Positions 42,925 through 51,500 of a stretch of DNA of 64,000 nt are shown in pieces (position 1 is the first letter of the stretch; each line of letters opens with the position of its first letter). The notes beneath the pieces were generated by a model, which was not told the DNA's origin, ran no database searches, and saw nothing but the letters and a program-made list of their open reading frames with translations. The DNA is taken from NCBI GenBank assembly GCA_016235815.1, contig JACRIM010000041.1, positions 62,001 to 126,000 of the forward strand. The letters run 5' to 3'. This DNA comes from Planctomycetota bacterium. Lineage in GTDB: Bacteria; Planctomycetota; Phycisphaerae; UBA1845; UTPLA1. The position numbers and the translations under genes were made by a program.

Positions 42925-43397
42925 CCAAACCCACTCACGCGAGGCAGGCGCCAACGCGCAGGAGCACTCACTCGCTCGTACGTTCGCCGAACTTATTATT
43001 TGCAGTGTCGGCCCTTGGCGCGAGTACTCAATCCGTCCAACTTCAGCGCCAACTCAACATACTCATGGGGTACTACGCCCTCCCCGCTTCCACCCGGCGG
43101 GATCCTGGCCGTGAACGATTCCGTTTCCTGGCGCAGCAATGGCGAAATGAAACCCAGTGGCTTTCGTCGACGACGGAAATCGCCATGAATCCGGCGTATC
43201 AGGCAATCATCGGCATGGGCGCTGAAGCGCTCCCCATGATCCTGGACGACCTTCGCCAGAACTCGGGCCATTGGTACTGGGCATTGAAGGCCATCTCGAA
43301 TGAGGACCCCGTAGTGCCGCGTGACCGCGGATCAATCAAGAAGATGAAAGACGCTTGGCTTCAATGGGGCGAGACCAAAGGTCTCGTTCGAGCATGA
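42921..43397 (+). CDS. unknown protein, middle gene of the coupled cassette
   Basis: The first 65 residues of this 158-residue protein are basic and look poorly structured. The rest is a compact domain: RFLAQQWRNETQWLSSTTEIAMNPAYQAIIGMGAEALPMILDDLRQNSGHWYWALKAISNEDPV...KMKDAWLQWG. I recall this as a recurring domain (F..L...W...T...SS...I..HPAYQ.IIGMG..A) found next to proteins like the next gene, but it has no function I can name. Its start and stop both overlap neighbouring genes by 4 nt (ATGA at 42921 and 43394). Confidence 0.78.
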   Translation: MTKPTHARQAPTRRSTHSLVRSPNLLFAVSALGASTQSVQLQRQLNILMGYYALPASTRRDPGRERFRFLAQQWRNETQWLSSTTEIAMNPAYQAIIGMGAEALPMILDDLRQNSGHWYWALKAISNEDPVVPRDRGSIKKMKDAWLQWGETKGLVRA

Positions 43398-43843
43398 CGT
43401 TTCAAGAATTGGTGCGCGCAATGCAATTGCGCTTTCCCAATCTCACGGAGGCGAACAGTCGCCCCACCAGTCCATACGACGAAGGATACAACTGCATCGC
43501 GTGGGCAGCGGAAGACACGGACCATTGGTGGTGGCCCGATGCGATGGGTCAAAACTACTGGCCGTCCGACATACCGCGCGAGGAGACAATCGAAGCCTTC
43601 GTGAAGGCGTATGGACTCCAGGGTTACTCGCAACGCTCCAACGCAACCTTGGAGCCGGGTATGCAAAAAGTCGCCATCTACGCGGATCGTAATGGAAAAC
43701 CCACGCACGCCGCACGCCAGGTTGCCGACGGCTGGTGGGCGAGCAAACTCGGGCAGCAGATCGACATCGAACACGAGTTTGAAGCCCTTGATGGCCCGGG
43801 GTATGGAACTGTCGCCGTGATTCTCGCGAGACCTGCGAGGTAG
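43394..43843 (+). CDS. DUF7689-like protein, predicted papain-like fold
   Basis: The 149-residue protein has the conserved blocks DEGYNCIAWAAEDTDHWWWPD, YWPSDIPREETIEAFVKAY, LEPGMQKVAIYADRNGKPTHAARQVADGWWASKLG and DIEHEFEALDGPGYGTVAVIL. I believe this is the family now called DUF7689. Cys at the head of a helix (NCIAWAA), then a later His opening a strand (THAARQ) and an acidic/His position (DIEH) match the order of catalytic residues in NlpC/papain-like thiol hydrolases, so I infer that fold. The start overlaps the previous stop (ATGA at 43394). It ends the coupled cassette. Confidence 0.78.
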   Translation: MTFQELVRAMQLRFPNLTEANSRPTSPYDEGYNCIAWAAEDTDHWWWPDAMGQNYWPSDIPREETIEAFVKAYGLQGYSQRSNATLEPGMQKVAIYADRNGKPTHAARQVADGWWASKLGQQIDIEHEFEALDGPGYGTVAVILARPAR

Positions 43844-44071
43844 TTCACCATCCTCTGGATGGAGGTGTCGAAAGAAAGGGCATCTCCTTCGACCGGCATC
43901 AGCGGGCATTCGACGGTCCCGCGCGGTCGATCTGCAACGGCTGCCGCCCGGTTACGCCACCATATGGGTATTGGTCGAAAGTATTTCCGAAACACCAGCT
44001 TGATCAAATCGCGATTTGAGCAGTCATGAACGATTCGGATCATGCCGATGGCGGGCGCCGCGGGACTGCGG

Positions 44072-44287
44072 CTACAGATGGAAGACGTTCTGAACAATGA
44101 TGTTCACCGCGTTGATCAACACGTTATTGACGAGCAGTTGCAATTGAAAATTGAGGGCCCCGATCGGATCCGGGTAGCAGCCCGTCGCCTGGAAGAGCGG
44201 CATCGACGCCACCGCAAGGCCGATCCACTTCACCGGTCGGCCCAGCAGCCACTTCGCGAGCCGAATGTTTCGTGCTTCCCTGGCCAT
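44072..44287 (-). CDS. tiny lipoprotein 1 (71 aa)
   Basis: A basic N-terminus (MAREARNIRLAKWLLGRPVKW), a hydrophobic segment and the lipobox-like LFQATGC are followed by a 33-residue hydrophobic tail rich in Asn, Val and Ile (LVNNVLINAVNIIVQNVFHL). GGAG lies 8 nt before the ATG. It is the last of three similar small genes on this strand. Confidence 0.7.
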   Translation of the reverse strand: MAREARNIRLAKWLLGRPVKWIGLAVASMPLFQATGCYPDPIGALNFQLQLLVNNVLINAVNIIVQNVFHL

Positions 44288-44299
44288 GCAGCAGGCTCC

Positions 44300-44497
44300 T
44301 CACGCCACGCCGAAAATCGTGTTGAACACGATCGACGTGACCGTCTGAATGATTATGCCCGCCGTAAACACGACATTCTCCGCGAACACCTGCTGAATCC
44401 CTCCCTCCGGAAGGCAGCCCACCGACTGATACAGGAAAAAGAACGGCAGCAGCCGCCCCCACTTCAACAGTCGATGCACAGGCACATGTCGCTTCAC
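44300..44497 (-). CDS. tiny lipoprotein 2 (65 aa)
   Basis: The GTG at 44497 has GGAGG 6 nt upstream. The product has a basic start (MKRHVPVHRLLKWGR), a hydrophobic run FFFLYQSVGC with a lipobox-like end, then a tail rich in Val, Ile and Thr (FTAGIIIQTVTSIVFNTIFGVA). It is 12 nt upstream of lipoprotein 1 and resembles it in layout more than in sequence. Confidence 0.7.
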   Translation of the reverse strand: MKRHVPVHRLLKWGRLLPFFFLYQSVGCLPEGGIQQVFAENVVFTAGIIIQTVTSIVFNTIFGVA

Positions 44498-44587
44498 GGC
44501 GATCCTCCAAAATGGCACTGATCGGTGCGGAACCCGTGGGTCACGCCCGATCAGCCTTGCGTTTACATGCTAATGAGATCGGCCGGC

Positions 44588-44848
44588 CTATGCCAGCAAG
44601 TTGTGAAGATTGTCGAAAACCGCCTGAACGACGGGCTGCGACGTGCTGTTGCTGCCTGCATTGGACAGCGCCTGGAAGAACGCCGTCACAAACGAACTGA
44701 CCAGACCAATGATCGACGTCTGAAGTCCCGTCAGGACCGTATCGCGGGCGGTTTGATCGCAACCGGTGAATTGCAATGCCACGCCGCCGACGAGGACGGG
44801 CAACCAGAGCTTGCTGGTCATCATGCGAACAAGGGCGGAACGCTTCAT
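44588..44848 (-). CDS. tiny lipoprotein 3 (86 aa)
   Basis: AAGGAG lies 7 nt before the ATG at 44848. The product has a basic start (MKRSALVRMMTSK), a hydrophobic helix ending in ALQFTGCDQ (lipobox-like) and a mostly hydrophobic helical tail (LTGLQTSIIGLVSSFVTAFFQAL) with a Ser/Asn-rich hinge. Together with the two genes after it, it forms a tandem set of small lipoproteins. Confidence 0.75.
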   Translation of the reverse strand: MKRSALVRMMTSKLWLPVLVGGVALQFTGCDQTARDTVLTGLQTSIIGLVSSFVTAFFQALSNAGSNSTSQPVVQAVFDNLHNLLA

Positions 44849-44924
44849 GGAGTCACTCCTTGGGAGGCGGCGAGGGACAACCCCTCTAACCGTCCTACAC
44901 ATCGGACCGTCCCCCAGTTGCGGT

Positions 44925-46091
44925 TTAGCTATGTGTTCGCAGGGTCTTCTCGCCATTTCCCCCGACCGATAATCGCTGAATTCGCTGCCCGAGCAGGCAG
45001 GTCACCTCATACGGAATCGTACCCAGCCGGTCGGCAAGGGCCGCGACGCTGTTTGGCTGGCCGGGATCCTCATCGATCAACACCACCTCTGTACCGACGC
45101 CTGCCTTCGCCACATCCGTCAGATCGATCGCCATCTGGTCCATGCTCACCCGCCCGATCACCGGCGCGTGCCCGCCATTGACCCGTACCATCGCCGCATT
45201 CGACAACGCCCGCACATAGCCATCGAAATACCCGACCGGCACGATCCCCACGCGGGTCGGCCGCACGGTCGTATACGTCTTCCCATAGCCCACGCAGTGC
45301 CCGGCAGGAAGCTCCTTCACCATCGACACATGCGACACCAGCCGCAGGATGGGCCGCAGATCCACCATCGGTGCCATGTGTTTGGCCGGCCAGTAGCCAT
45401 ACATCGCCAGGCCCGGCCGCACCATGTCGAAGTGCGCCTCGGGTAGCGTGATCGTCGCCGCGCTGTTGGCAATGTGCCGAATCACGCCGCGCGGCAGATG
45501 ATCCGACACGCGGGCCAGCGTTTCCTTGAAAACGGCAAGTTGCGACGCGACAAGATCGGTCAGCTCAAAGTCCGCGGTTGCAAAATGCGAATAGACCCCC
45601 GCGAGCCGCAAGTTTGCCGCCCCGCGAATCTGCCTCACCAATTCCACCGCGTCGGCCGGCATGGCACCCATGCGGCCCATACCGGTGTCGATCTTGAGAT
45701 GCACGTCAATCGGCTGCATCGATTTCGCTCGCGACAATCGCTCGACCGCCATCCCATCGGCCACCGTCGCGGTAAGTCCGTGCCGCATGATTGCATCAAG
45801 CCGCTCACCGCGCTCCGACTCATCGGCCACCGCCAGCACATTACCCAGCACCAGGATCGGCCGCGTCCACCCGACCTGCCGCAATTCAACCGCCTCGGGC
45901 ACCGTCGCCACGGCCGCCATCTCCGCACCAGCCGCATGAAGCGCCGGCGCAACCACCCGCGCCCCATGCCCATACGCATCGGCCTTCAGCGGAGCACAAA
46001 ACGCGACCCCGGGCGCAAGCCGCGCCCGCAAGGCACGGTAATTATGCACCAGCCGGTCGGTGAAGATTTGGGCAACAAGGTCGCTACGCAT
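44925..46091 (-). CDS. alr: alanine racemase
   Basis: The enzyme of about 388 residues interconverts L- and D-alanine for peptidoglycan with PLP. It has the PLP-lysine motif PLKADAYGHGA (Lys36), IDTGMGRMG, HIANSAATITLPEAHFDMVRPGLAMYGY and GYFDGYVRALSN with the GRVSMDQMAIDL block that carries the second active-site residues. Length is normal. The Met at 46091 is chosen because upstream residues are unrelated. The parS-like palindrome lies 220 nt upstream of this start. Confidence 0.9.
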   Translation of the reverse strand: MRSDLVAQIFTDRLVHNYRALRARLAPGVAFCAPLKADAYGHGARVVAPALHAAGAEMAAVATVPEAVELRQVGWTRPILVLGNVLAVADESERGERLDAIMRHGLTATVADGMAVERLSRAKSMQPIDVHLKIDTGMGRMGAMPADAVELVRQIRGAANLRLAGVYSHFATADFELTDLVASQLAVFKETLARVSDHLPRGVIRHIANSAATITLPEAHFDMVRPGLAMYGYWPAKHMAPMVDLRPILRLVSHVSMVKELPAGHCVGYGKTYTTVRPTRVGIVPVGYFDGYVRALSNAAMVRVNGGHAPVIGRVSMDQMAIDLTDVAKAGVGTEVVLIDEDPGQPNSVAALADRLGTIPYEVTCLLGQRIQRLSVGGNGEKTLRTHS

Positions 46092-46780
46092 GGCGGCACT
46101 ATGGTAATCGGCGGAACGGGGGTTGGAGGTGTGGGGTGGAGGAGAAACGCCAAAACGGCAAAACGCCGAAAAGTCGAAATGGGGGGGGCCAAGGGGGGTA
46201 AGAAGTTGCCGCGCCAGCATTCGATAGGGGGTTTGCGGCAGTTAGTCTTTTGATTTGTTGCAGTCGGCATAGGTTCTCTAGTTTTACATTTGTTTGGTTT
46301 TAGTTAGCAATGTTCCACGTGGAACATTGGTTGCGGGCACGAGGAGAAAGCGGCACGGAAAGGAAAAAAGCTGGGACAACTTGGGATTAGGTCGGATTTT
46401 CCCAGGCTCGCCGGGACACGGTGGAATCGCAAGAGCCTTGGGTTCCGCCGCAGCGGACTTTCGGCCTGAGACTTGAGGAGCCAGACTTGAGGCGCGGTGG
46501 GATGTCAAAGAGCAGGCGCGCGGAAAGGGCGCGGTCGGCGCAACGGCGGTTGGCGCCGCGGGGTTACGCACTTTCCTTTCCCTATCAGTCTTGCTCGGTG
46601 TTTCGCGCCGGATGCAAATCTGTTTGTATCTGATGGGAGGACCTGGGCTTGGAATCGTGGATTGTCGTAGATTGTGAGTGCGATTGGGAGGAGCGGGATG
46701 CCGTGTGAGTGGGAGTGAAAGATTCCACTTCTACCGGTCGCAGATGCAAAAAACGCTCTGTCGCTTTGTATGCGGCGTGA
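46092..46780. other. long intergenic region containing a parS-like site
   Basis: These 689 bases between the divergent-looking alr start and the end of a small HTH gene contain no supported gene. They hold G-rich low-complexity runs (46170-46200), AT-rich DNA at 46275-46310 and the palindrome at 46309-46328. The length and lack of genes stand out in a dense genome. Confidence 0.6.
46309..46328. promoter_or_regulatory. parS-like centromere site
   Basis: A perfect 20-bp palindrome is centred on 46318/46319. Its 16-bp core TGTTCCACGTGGAACA (46311-46326) equals the chromosomal parS sequence described in Pseudomonas and differs from the Bacillus/Caulobacter TGTTTCACGTGAAACA type only at symmetric positions. 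ParB binds such sites, usually near the replication origin. No parA, parB, gidA or dnaA gene is in the window. Confidence 0.8.
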
Positions 46781-47005
46781 TCAGGAAATGCCATCGAGCG
46801 CATCACAAAGGCGGATTCCAAGGGCTCTTGTAAAGCGCCGAATGGTCAACAGGGTGGCGTTGTATTCACCACGTTCCACGCTTCCCACGTAGGTGCGATG
46901 CACGCCGCAACGGAACGCAAGCTCTTCCTGTGAATATCCCCTGTTCTCACGAGCCTTGCGGAGATTACGGCCGAGCCTTAGCAGTACCGGATTCCTCGCG
47001 GCCAT
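46781..47005 (-). CDS. XRE-family helix-turn-helix regulator (74 aa)
   Basis: The small protein is a single Cro/C1-type HTH: LRLGRNLRKARENRGYSQEELAFRCGVHRTYVGSVERGEYNATLLTIRRFTRALGI. The HRTYVGSVERGEYN helix is the recognition region. It has no partner gene next to it and may be a stand-alone repressor or a restriction-modification type controller; no such genes are present here. Confidence 0.88.
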   Translation of the reverse strand: MAARNPVLLRLGRNLRKARENRGYSQEELAFRCGVHRTYVGSVERGEYNATLLTIRRFTRALGIRLCDALDGIS

Positions 47006-47100
47006 GCCGCAAGGATTGGCCTTGACCCAAGAAAGTTCGACAGAGTATAACTAGCGTCTGCTTGGGGGCTGAAAGGGCCTGGGCCATGGGCCACTTGGAA

Positions 47101-47880
47101 TTACGGGAGAATACAGCAGGTCGTGGCGCGGATCTTGCGTCGGTGAAGCATCCATGCGCCGAGCGCGAGAGGAAGAACCAACGTGGGTTCTGGCAATGGC
47201 GTGATCGAAAGTTCAATCGTGCCGTTGTCGGTGGCAGGCACGTTAAGGGGGTCGCGTACGATGAGGCGCATGGAGTAGGAAAGTGTGCAATTACAACCTG
47301 CTGGAATAATGACGTAAGCGGTCTTATCAAAATTGCCGATAACCGGCCCCAGAGAAAAGCCGCCGTACGAGAATTGGCCGTAAAGTACGCCAGCGTTTTC
47401 GTCGTACAACGACACTGTTCCATGCCCGTCCATGAAACCATTCGGCAAAGCGTAGTCATAGCGCAGACGAAGAGCAACGGCGCTGTCCACGTTCGTCGAG
47501 AAATTAATATTGCCACTAGCGCTAGACTCAACGTCCGATGCGGTCGCATCACCCGCCGACTGGATTCCGTCGATTCGAAAGTTTCCCGTATCGCCGTCCC
47601 ATGCGAACGAGTAAGTCATGAACGAGATGTTGTCACCGACAGCACTGTTTCGCGTTGTCATGATCGGTGCGGGAGAGCCGCTGAAATAAGACGAATCATT
47701 GCTGGTATTGGTGCCATTCGCGATGACCGAAACCCGGTTCTGCAACGCCCAGTCCGAGACAATCAAACCACCCAGCGCACGTCCATCCAGCGCCAGAAAG
47801 ATGGCAACCGTCATCGGCAGTGCGACGCGGATCCGTCGAGCCGCGAACTGATAGTGATTTCTGTACATGTGAATGTCCAT
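47101..47880 (-). CDS. secreted PEP-CTERM protein of unknown function
   Basis: The product of about 259 residues has a basic start and hydrophobic signal (RVALPMTVAIFLALDGRALG), a beta-rich, Asn/Ser/Thr-rich body (e.g. GNINFSTNVDSAVALRLRYDYALPNGFMDGHG) and the C-terminal sorting signal LPEPTLVLPLALGAWMLHRRKIR. The last residues extend slightly beyond a typical PEP-CTERM tail. I recognise no domain in the body. The start at 47880 is one of two close Met codons (47880, 47868). It diverges from the large beta-helix gene. Confidence 0.75.
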   Translation of the reverse strand: MDIHMYRNHYQFAARRIRVALPMTVAIFLALDGRALGGLIVSDWALQNRVSVIANGTNTSNDSSYFSGSPAPIMTTRNSAVGDNISFMTYSFAWDGDTGNFRIDGIQSAGDATASDVESSASGNINFSTNVDSAVALRLRYDYALPNGFMDGHGTVSLYDENAGVLYGQFSYGGFSLGPVIGNFDKTAYVIIPAGCNCTLSYSMRLIVRDPLNVPATDNGTIELSITPLPEPTLVLPLALGAWMLHRRKIRATTCCILP

Positions 47881-47932
47881 ATTGATTGTATCCGCATGCA
47901 CTTGAACTACCAAGCCAAGTATGGAGAAAAGT

Positions 47933-50776
47933 ATGTTTACTCGGACCAAAGGCCTCGGCAAAATCACGGTGGCAACGTGCCTCCTCACAGTGCTCAAAAC
48001 CGGCTCGGTCTTTGCCACACCGATCTTCGTCGATGCAAGAGCAACGACCGGCGGCAATAATGGGTCGGATTGGGACAACGCCTATCTCGACCTTCAGGAT
48101 GCAATTACACTGGCGTACAGCGCCCCCGCCACATATCCCGAAATCCGAGTTGCGCAAGGCCGCTACACCCCCGATAGCGGCACACTCGATGCGTCGATGT
48201 TCTTCCGTCTAATGAAAAATGTACATATCAAAGGCGGATACGCGGGCGTGGGGGAATCCAATCCAAACGACCGAAACAGCATCCGCTACATCACAATCCT
48301 GACTGGCGATCTGAACAATGACGATATTGTTTGCGATGTTGAGTCAAACCGGTCGGATAACAGCAGTTACATCATTTCAGGCGTAGAGCCAGACCAGGAA
48401 ACTCCCGTCGATCTGACCGCAGTACTTGACGGCTTTACAATCACAGGGGCTACTGCATCGGCTATTTACCTCGAAAATACTTCCCGGCCAACGATTATCA
48501 ACTGCAACATCAGCTTTAATAAATCGGTCGGAGGCGATGGCGCTGCTCTGTATTGCAGCTTCAACTGCTTTCCTGATATTTTAGAATGCACGTTTGAGGG
48601 AAACGGCGCCAAGTATGCCGGCGCCATATATTTGTCCGGCTTGGCCAATGCTCGAATTATTGACTGTAAGTTCGTCCGAAACGCAACAATCCACAATGGC
48701 GGTGCCATATATCTTGAAGCCAAGGCTCGGCCGACGATTCAAGGATGCATCTTTGAAGCGAACAACGCCGCCTCGGGCGGTGCGATTGCAATCGCGAATT
48801 CTTTGTTTGATGATATTCGGCCCCGCATCGAGGATTGTAAATTCATAAACAACTATGCTGCGACGAATGGCGGCGCAATTACCAATGCGAATAAATGGCC
48901 ATTTGATATATTGTCATGTCTATTTGCTGGCAATCACACCACTAGCTCGCTCTTTGGCGGCGGAAATGGCGGTGCAGTATTCAACGATACTGGCACGACA
49001 AATCAGTTCGTCAACTGCGCCTTCAGTCGCAACTCCTCTGTCCGTATGGGCGGAGCTATCTTCAACGGCTCGACCTCGACCGCAAGTACGCTTGCGCTCA
49101 TCAACTGTTCGTTCAGCAACAACACCGCGACCAACAACGGTGGTGGTGTCCGCGCCGAATCACAAGTATCACTCACCATTCACAACAGTCTGTTTTTGGG
49201 CAATACGTCCAGCGACTCTGGGGCTCTCAATAAGCAGATCAGCACCAATGGCGGGGCGACAACTGTCACTTACAGCAGCATCGAGGGCTGTTCAGGCGGC
49301 TGTTTTTCCGGTACCGCCAACAACGACACCGATCCCACGTTCGTAAACGCGGCGGCCGACAACCTGCGGCTGCAATCCTCGTCACAGGTGATCGACTCAG
49401 CCAACAACTGCCAGATTTCTGGTTCAATTACAACCGACTTGGATGGGGCAACTCGCCGAATCAATGATTCCACAACAAACACCGGCGTTGACTGTACCTC
49501 GCCGGCACCGCCAACGCCGGTTCAATACCTGGACCGCGGCGCGTATGAGTTCAACCGATCGCTCGATTGCAACAACAACACCGTCAATGACAATGCTGAC
49601 ATTGCGAGCGGAACCAGCTACGACTGTAACCGCGACGGCATCCCCGATGAATGCCTCGCCCCCTGCCTCAAAGGCGACGTGAACCATGACACGGTCGTAA
49701 ACGGTCTGGACATCCGCGCCCTCGTCAATCGGCTGCTGGGCGCTTCGACCTGCGCTTACGGCGATTGCGAAACCGATGTCAACGGCGATAACGCGGTAAA
49801 CGTCGGCGACATTCCCTGTTTCGTCGACGTGCTCATGGGTTCGCCGGGCTGCGCCTATTCATGCTCGCCGACGCTGGAAGCGCTCTACTCGCCTGATTGC
49901 AACGCCAACGAAGTCAACGATGCCAACGACATTGCCGATGGCACGAGTCAGGACTGCAACAACAACTTCATCCCCGACGAGTGCGACATCGACACCAGCG
50001 ACCCCGACGGTAACGAGTCGGTATCACCGGACGTGAACAGCAACGGCGTCCCGGATGAATGCGAACCGGACTGTAACAACAACTCGATCCCCGATGCGTG
50101 GGACATTTCAGAATCGACCAGCACCGACGCCAACAGCAACGACATCCCCGACGAGTGTGAGAAGGACTGCAACGAGAACGGTCGCCCCGATGATCTCGAC
50201 ATCGCCTGCGGCGGAGGCAACACCTGCAACAGCCTCGCGGGGAGCTACGACTGCAACGCCAACGGCACCCCCGACGAGTGCGAGGTGGATTGCAACGAAA
50301 ACGGCGTTCCCGATGATTGCGACATTGACCCGCTCGACCCCGATGGCAACGAAGAGGTGAGCGATGATTGCAACGAAGACGGTATGCCCGACGAATGTAA
50401 CCTCGCCCTACCCGCTCCATATGGGAGCTTTGATTGCAACGAGAACGGCGTGCTCGACGAATGCGACATTGCATCGGAATACAGCGACGATGCGAATGAG
50501 AACGGCGTGCCGGATGAGTGCGAGGAAGAAGAGCTACACACCGCGCCGAACGGTGGTACCCGCATGGGCGGGGCGGATTCGAAGGGTCTTACGGATGGCG
50601 ACGACGCAACGTCGGGCGCTTCCATGATGATTCAAGCCCCAAGCGAGGAGGTATGGGAGGCGTTCTTCGAATGGAGCTTCTCGCAATGCTGGGGTCTGGA
50701 CTGTGAAACAACGACCGGCGAGCAGTTTGACGCCTATGTGAACAAGCTCATGGAGTTGGGATTGACCATGCCATAA
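47933..50776 (+). CDS. large secreted beta-helix protein with dockerin-like and Asn/Asp/Cys repeat domains
   Basis: After a signal peptide the protein of about 947 residues has a right-handed parallel beta-helix (about 150-460) whose coils carry N-C-x-F/I and GGA(I/V) motifs (CTFEGNGAKYAGAIYL, FNGSTSTASTLALINC). A dockerin-like EF-hand pair follows (about 575-630; GDVNHDTVVNGLDI and DVNGDNAVNVGDI). About twelve calcium-binding-type repeats of the form DCN(E/N)NG(I/V)PDECD then run from 545 to 860, with a non-repeat end. The start at 47933 follows GGAG by 6 nt. It probably works outside the cell, either surface-bound or in a matrix. Confidence 0.85.
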   Translation: MFTRTKGLGKITVATCLLTVLKTGSVFATPIFVDARATTGGNNGSDWDNAYLDLQDAITLAYSAPATYPEIRVAQGRYTPDSGTLDASMFFRLMKNVHIKGGYAGVGESNPNDRNSIRYITILTGDLNNDDIVCDVESNRSDNSSYIISGVEPDQETPVDLTAVLDGFTITGATASAIYLENTSRPTIINCNISFNKSVGGDGAALYCSFNCFPDILECTFEGNGAKYAGAIYLSGLANARIIDCKFVRNATIHNGGAIYLEAKARPTIQGCIFEANNAASGGAIAIANSLFDDIRPRIEDCKFINNYAATNGGAITNANKWPFDILSCLFAGNHTTSSLFGGGNGGAVFNDTGTTNQFVNCAFSRNSSVRMGGAIFNGSTSTASTLALINCSFSNNTATNNGGGVRAESQVSLTIHNSLFLGNTSSDSGALNKQISTNGGATTVTYSSIEGCSGGCFSGTANNDTDPTFVNAAADNLRLQSSSQVIDSANNCQISGSITTDLDGATRRINDSTTNTGVDCTSPAPPTPVQYLDRGAYEFNRSLDCNNNTVNDNADIASGTSYDCNRDGIPDECLAPCLKGDVNHDTVVNGLDIRALVNRLLGASTCAYGDCETDVNGDNAVNVGDIPCFVDVLMGSPGCAYSCSPTLEALYSPDCNANEVNDANDIADGTSQDCNNNFIPDECDIDTSDPDGNESVSPDVNSNGVPDECEPDCNNNSIPDAWDISESTSTDANSNDIPDECEKDCNENGRPDDLDIACGGGNTCNSLAGSYDCNANGTPDECEVDCNENGVPDDCDIDPLDPDGNEEVSDDCNEDGMPDECNLALPAPYGSFDCNENGVLDECDIASEYSDDANENGVPDECEEEELHTAPNGGTRMGGADSKGLTDGDDATSGASMMIQAPSEEVWEAFFEWSFSQCWGLDCETTTGEQFDAYVNKLMELGLTMP

Positions 50777-50854
50777 CGAGCGCCATACGATGGGCAAACA
50801 GGAATTGACTTGATTGAGCGAATCAAACCCGCTCGGCAACACTCGTTCGCGGTT

Positions 50855-51484
50855 TTAGAACCGAACCTTCCCGTCGTCGGACGGTGCGGGGTCGTCCGAG
50901 CGGGGGAGTTCGTTGAAGGGCTGGAGCAGAATCGTGGTGAACGACAGCGGCTCGGTCGGCGTCTTGCGGAGCAGTTCGGCCTTTTCCAGACCGGTGCGCA
51001 CATCGCTCCTGGCCTGATCGACCGAAATCGTCAGCAGGGTGTTCAGGCTTTCGGCGGCACGCTTGGTGCCATCGACCGCGCTCATCGCCGGGTCGACCAC
51101 CGAATTCTTAACCGCCGAAACGCCGAGGACCTTCGAGCCGTTGCCCGATTCCTGGCGCGGCCAGATGCCGATGGCCACGAACAGCGAGGCCGCCATTGCG
51201 GGAAAGAGGATGCGCCCGATGGTTCGCCGTCGACTGGAGATCGATATGGACGAAGCGCCTGCCGGGATTCGGGCGGCGACCCTGGCGGCGAAGTCGGACG
51301 GAAGCGACGGAGTCGAGTCATCGCGGGCGATCATGTCGCCGACGGTGCGGAGCATCTGAACCTGCCGCCGACACTCGGGGCATTGCAACAAGTGGGCATG
51401 CACTTCGGCCGTCAGGCTCGGGGAAAGCTCACCATCAACAAAGCCGTCGTGAAGCTGTCGAATGTTTCTGCAGGTGAGAGGCAT
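50855..51484 (-). CDS. anti-sigma factor with zinc-finger (zf-HC2) domain
   Basis: The protein of about 209 residues starts with CRNIRQLHDGFVDGELSPSLTAEVHAHLLQCPECRRQV. This has the H-x3-C-x2-C zinc site of zf-HC2 anti-sigma factors and one membrane helix at about 91-109 (GRILFPAMAASLFVAIGI). The periplasmic part is helical. The start at 51484 has GGAG 8 nt upstream. It lies 16 nt after the ECF sigma gene and surely forms a pair with it; release of the sigma factor would need cleavage or a signal. Confidence 0.88.
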   Translation of the reverse strand: MPLTCRNIRQLHDGFVDGELSPSLTAEVHAHLLQCPECRRQVQMLRTVGDMIARDDSTPSLPSDFAARVAARIPAGASSISISSRRRTIGRILFPAMAASLFVAIGIWPRQESGNGSKVLGVSAVKNSVVDPAMSAVDGTKRAAESLNTLLTISVDQARSDVRTGLEKAELLRKTPTEPLSFTTILLQPFNELPRSDDPAPSDDGKVRF

Positions 51485-51500
51485 AGTACAAACTCCGTCC

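Noticed and set aside
46965-47552. 195-codon open frame on the minus strand
   Set aside because: It overlaps both the XRE gene and the PEP-CTERM gene in another frame and shows no domain.
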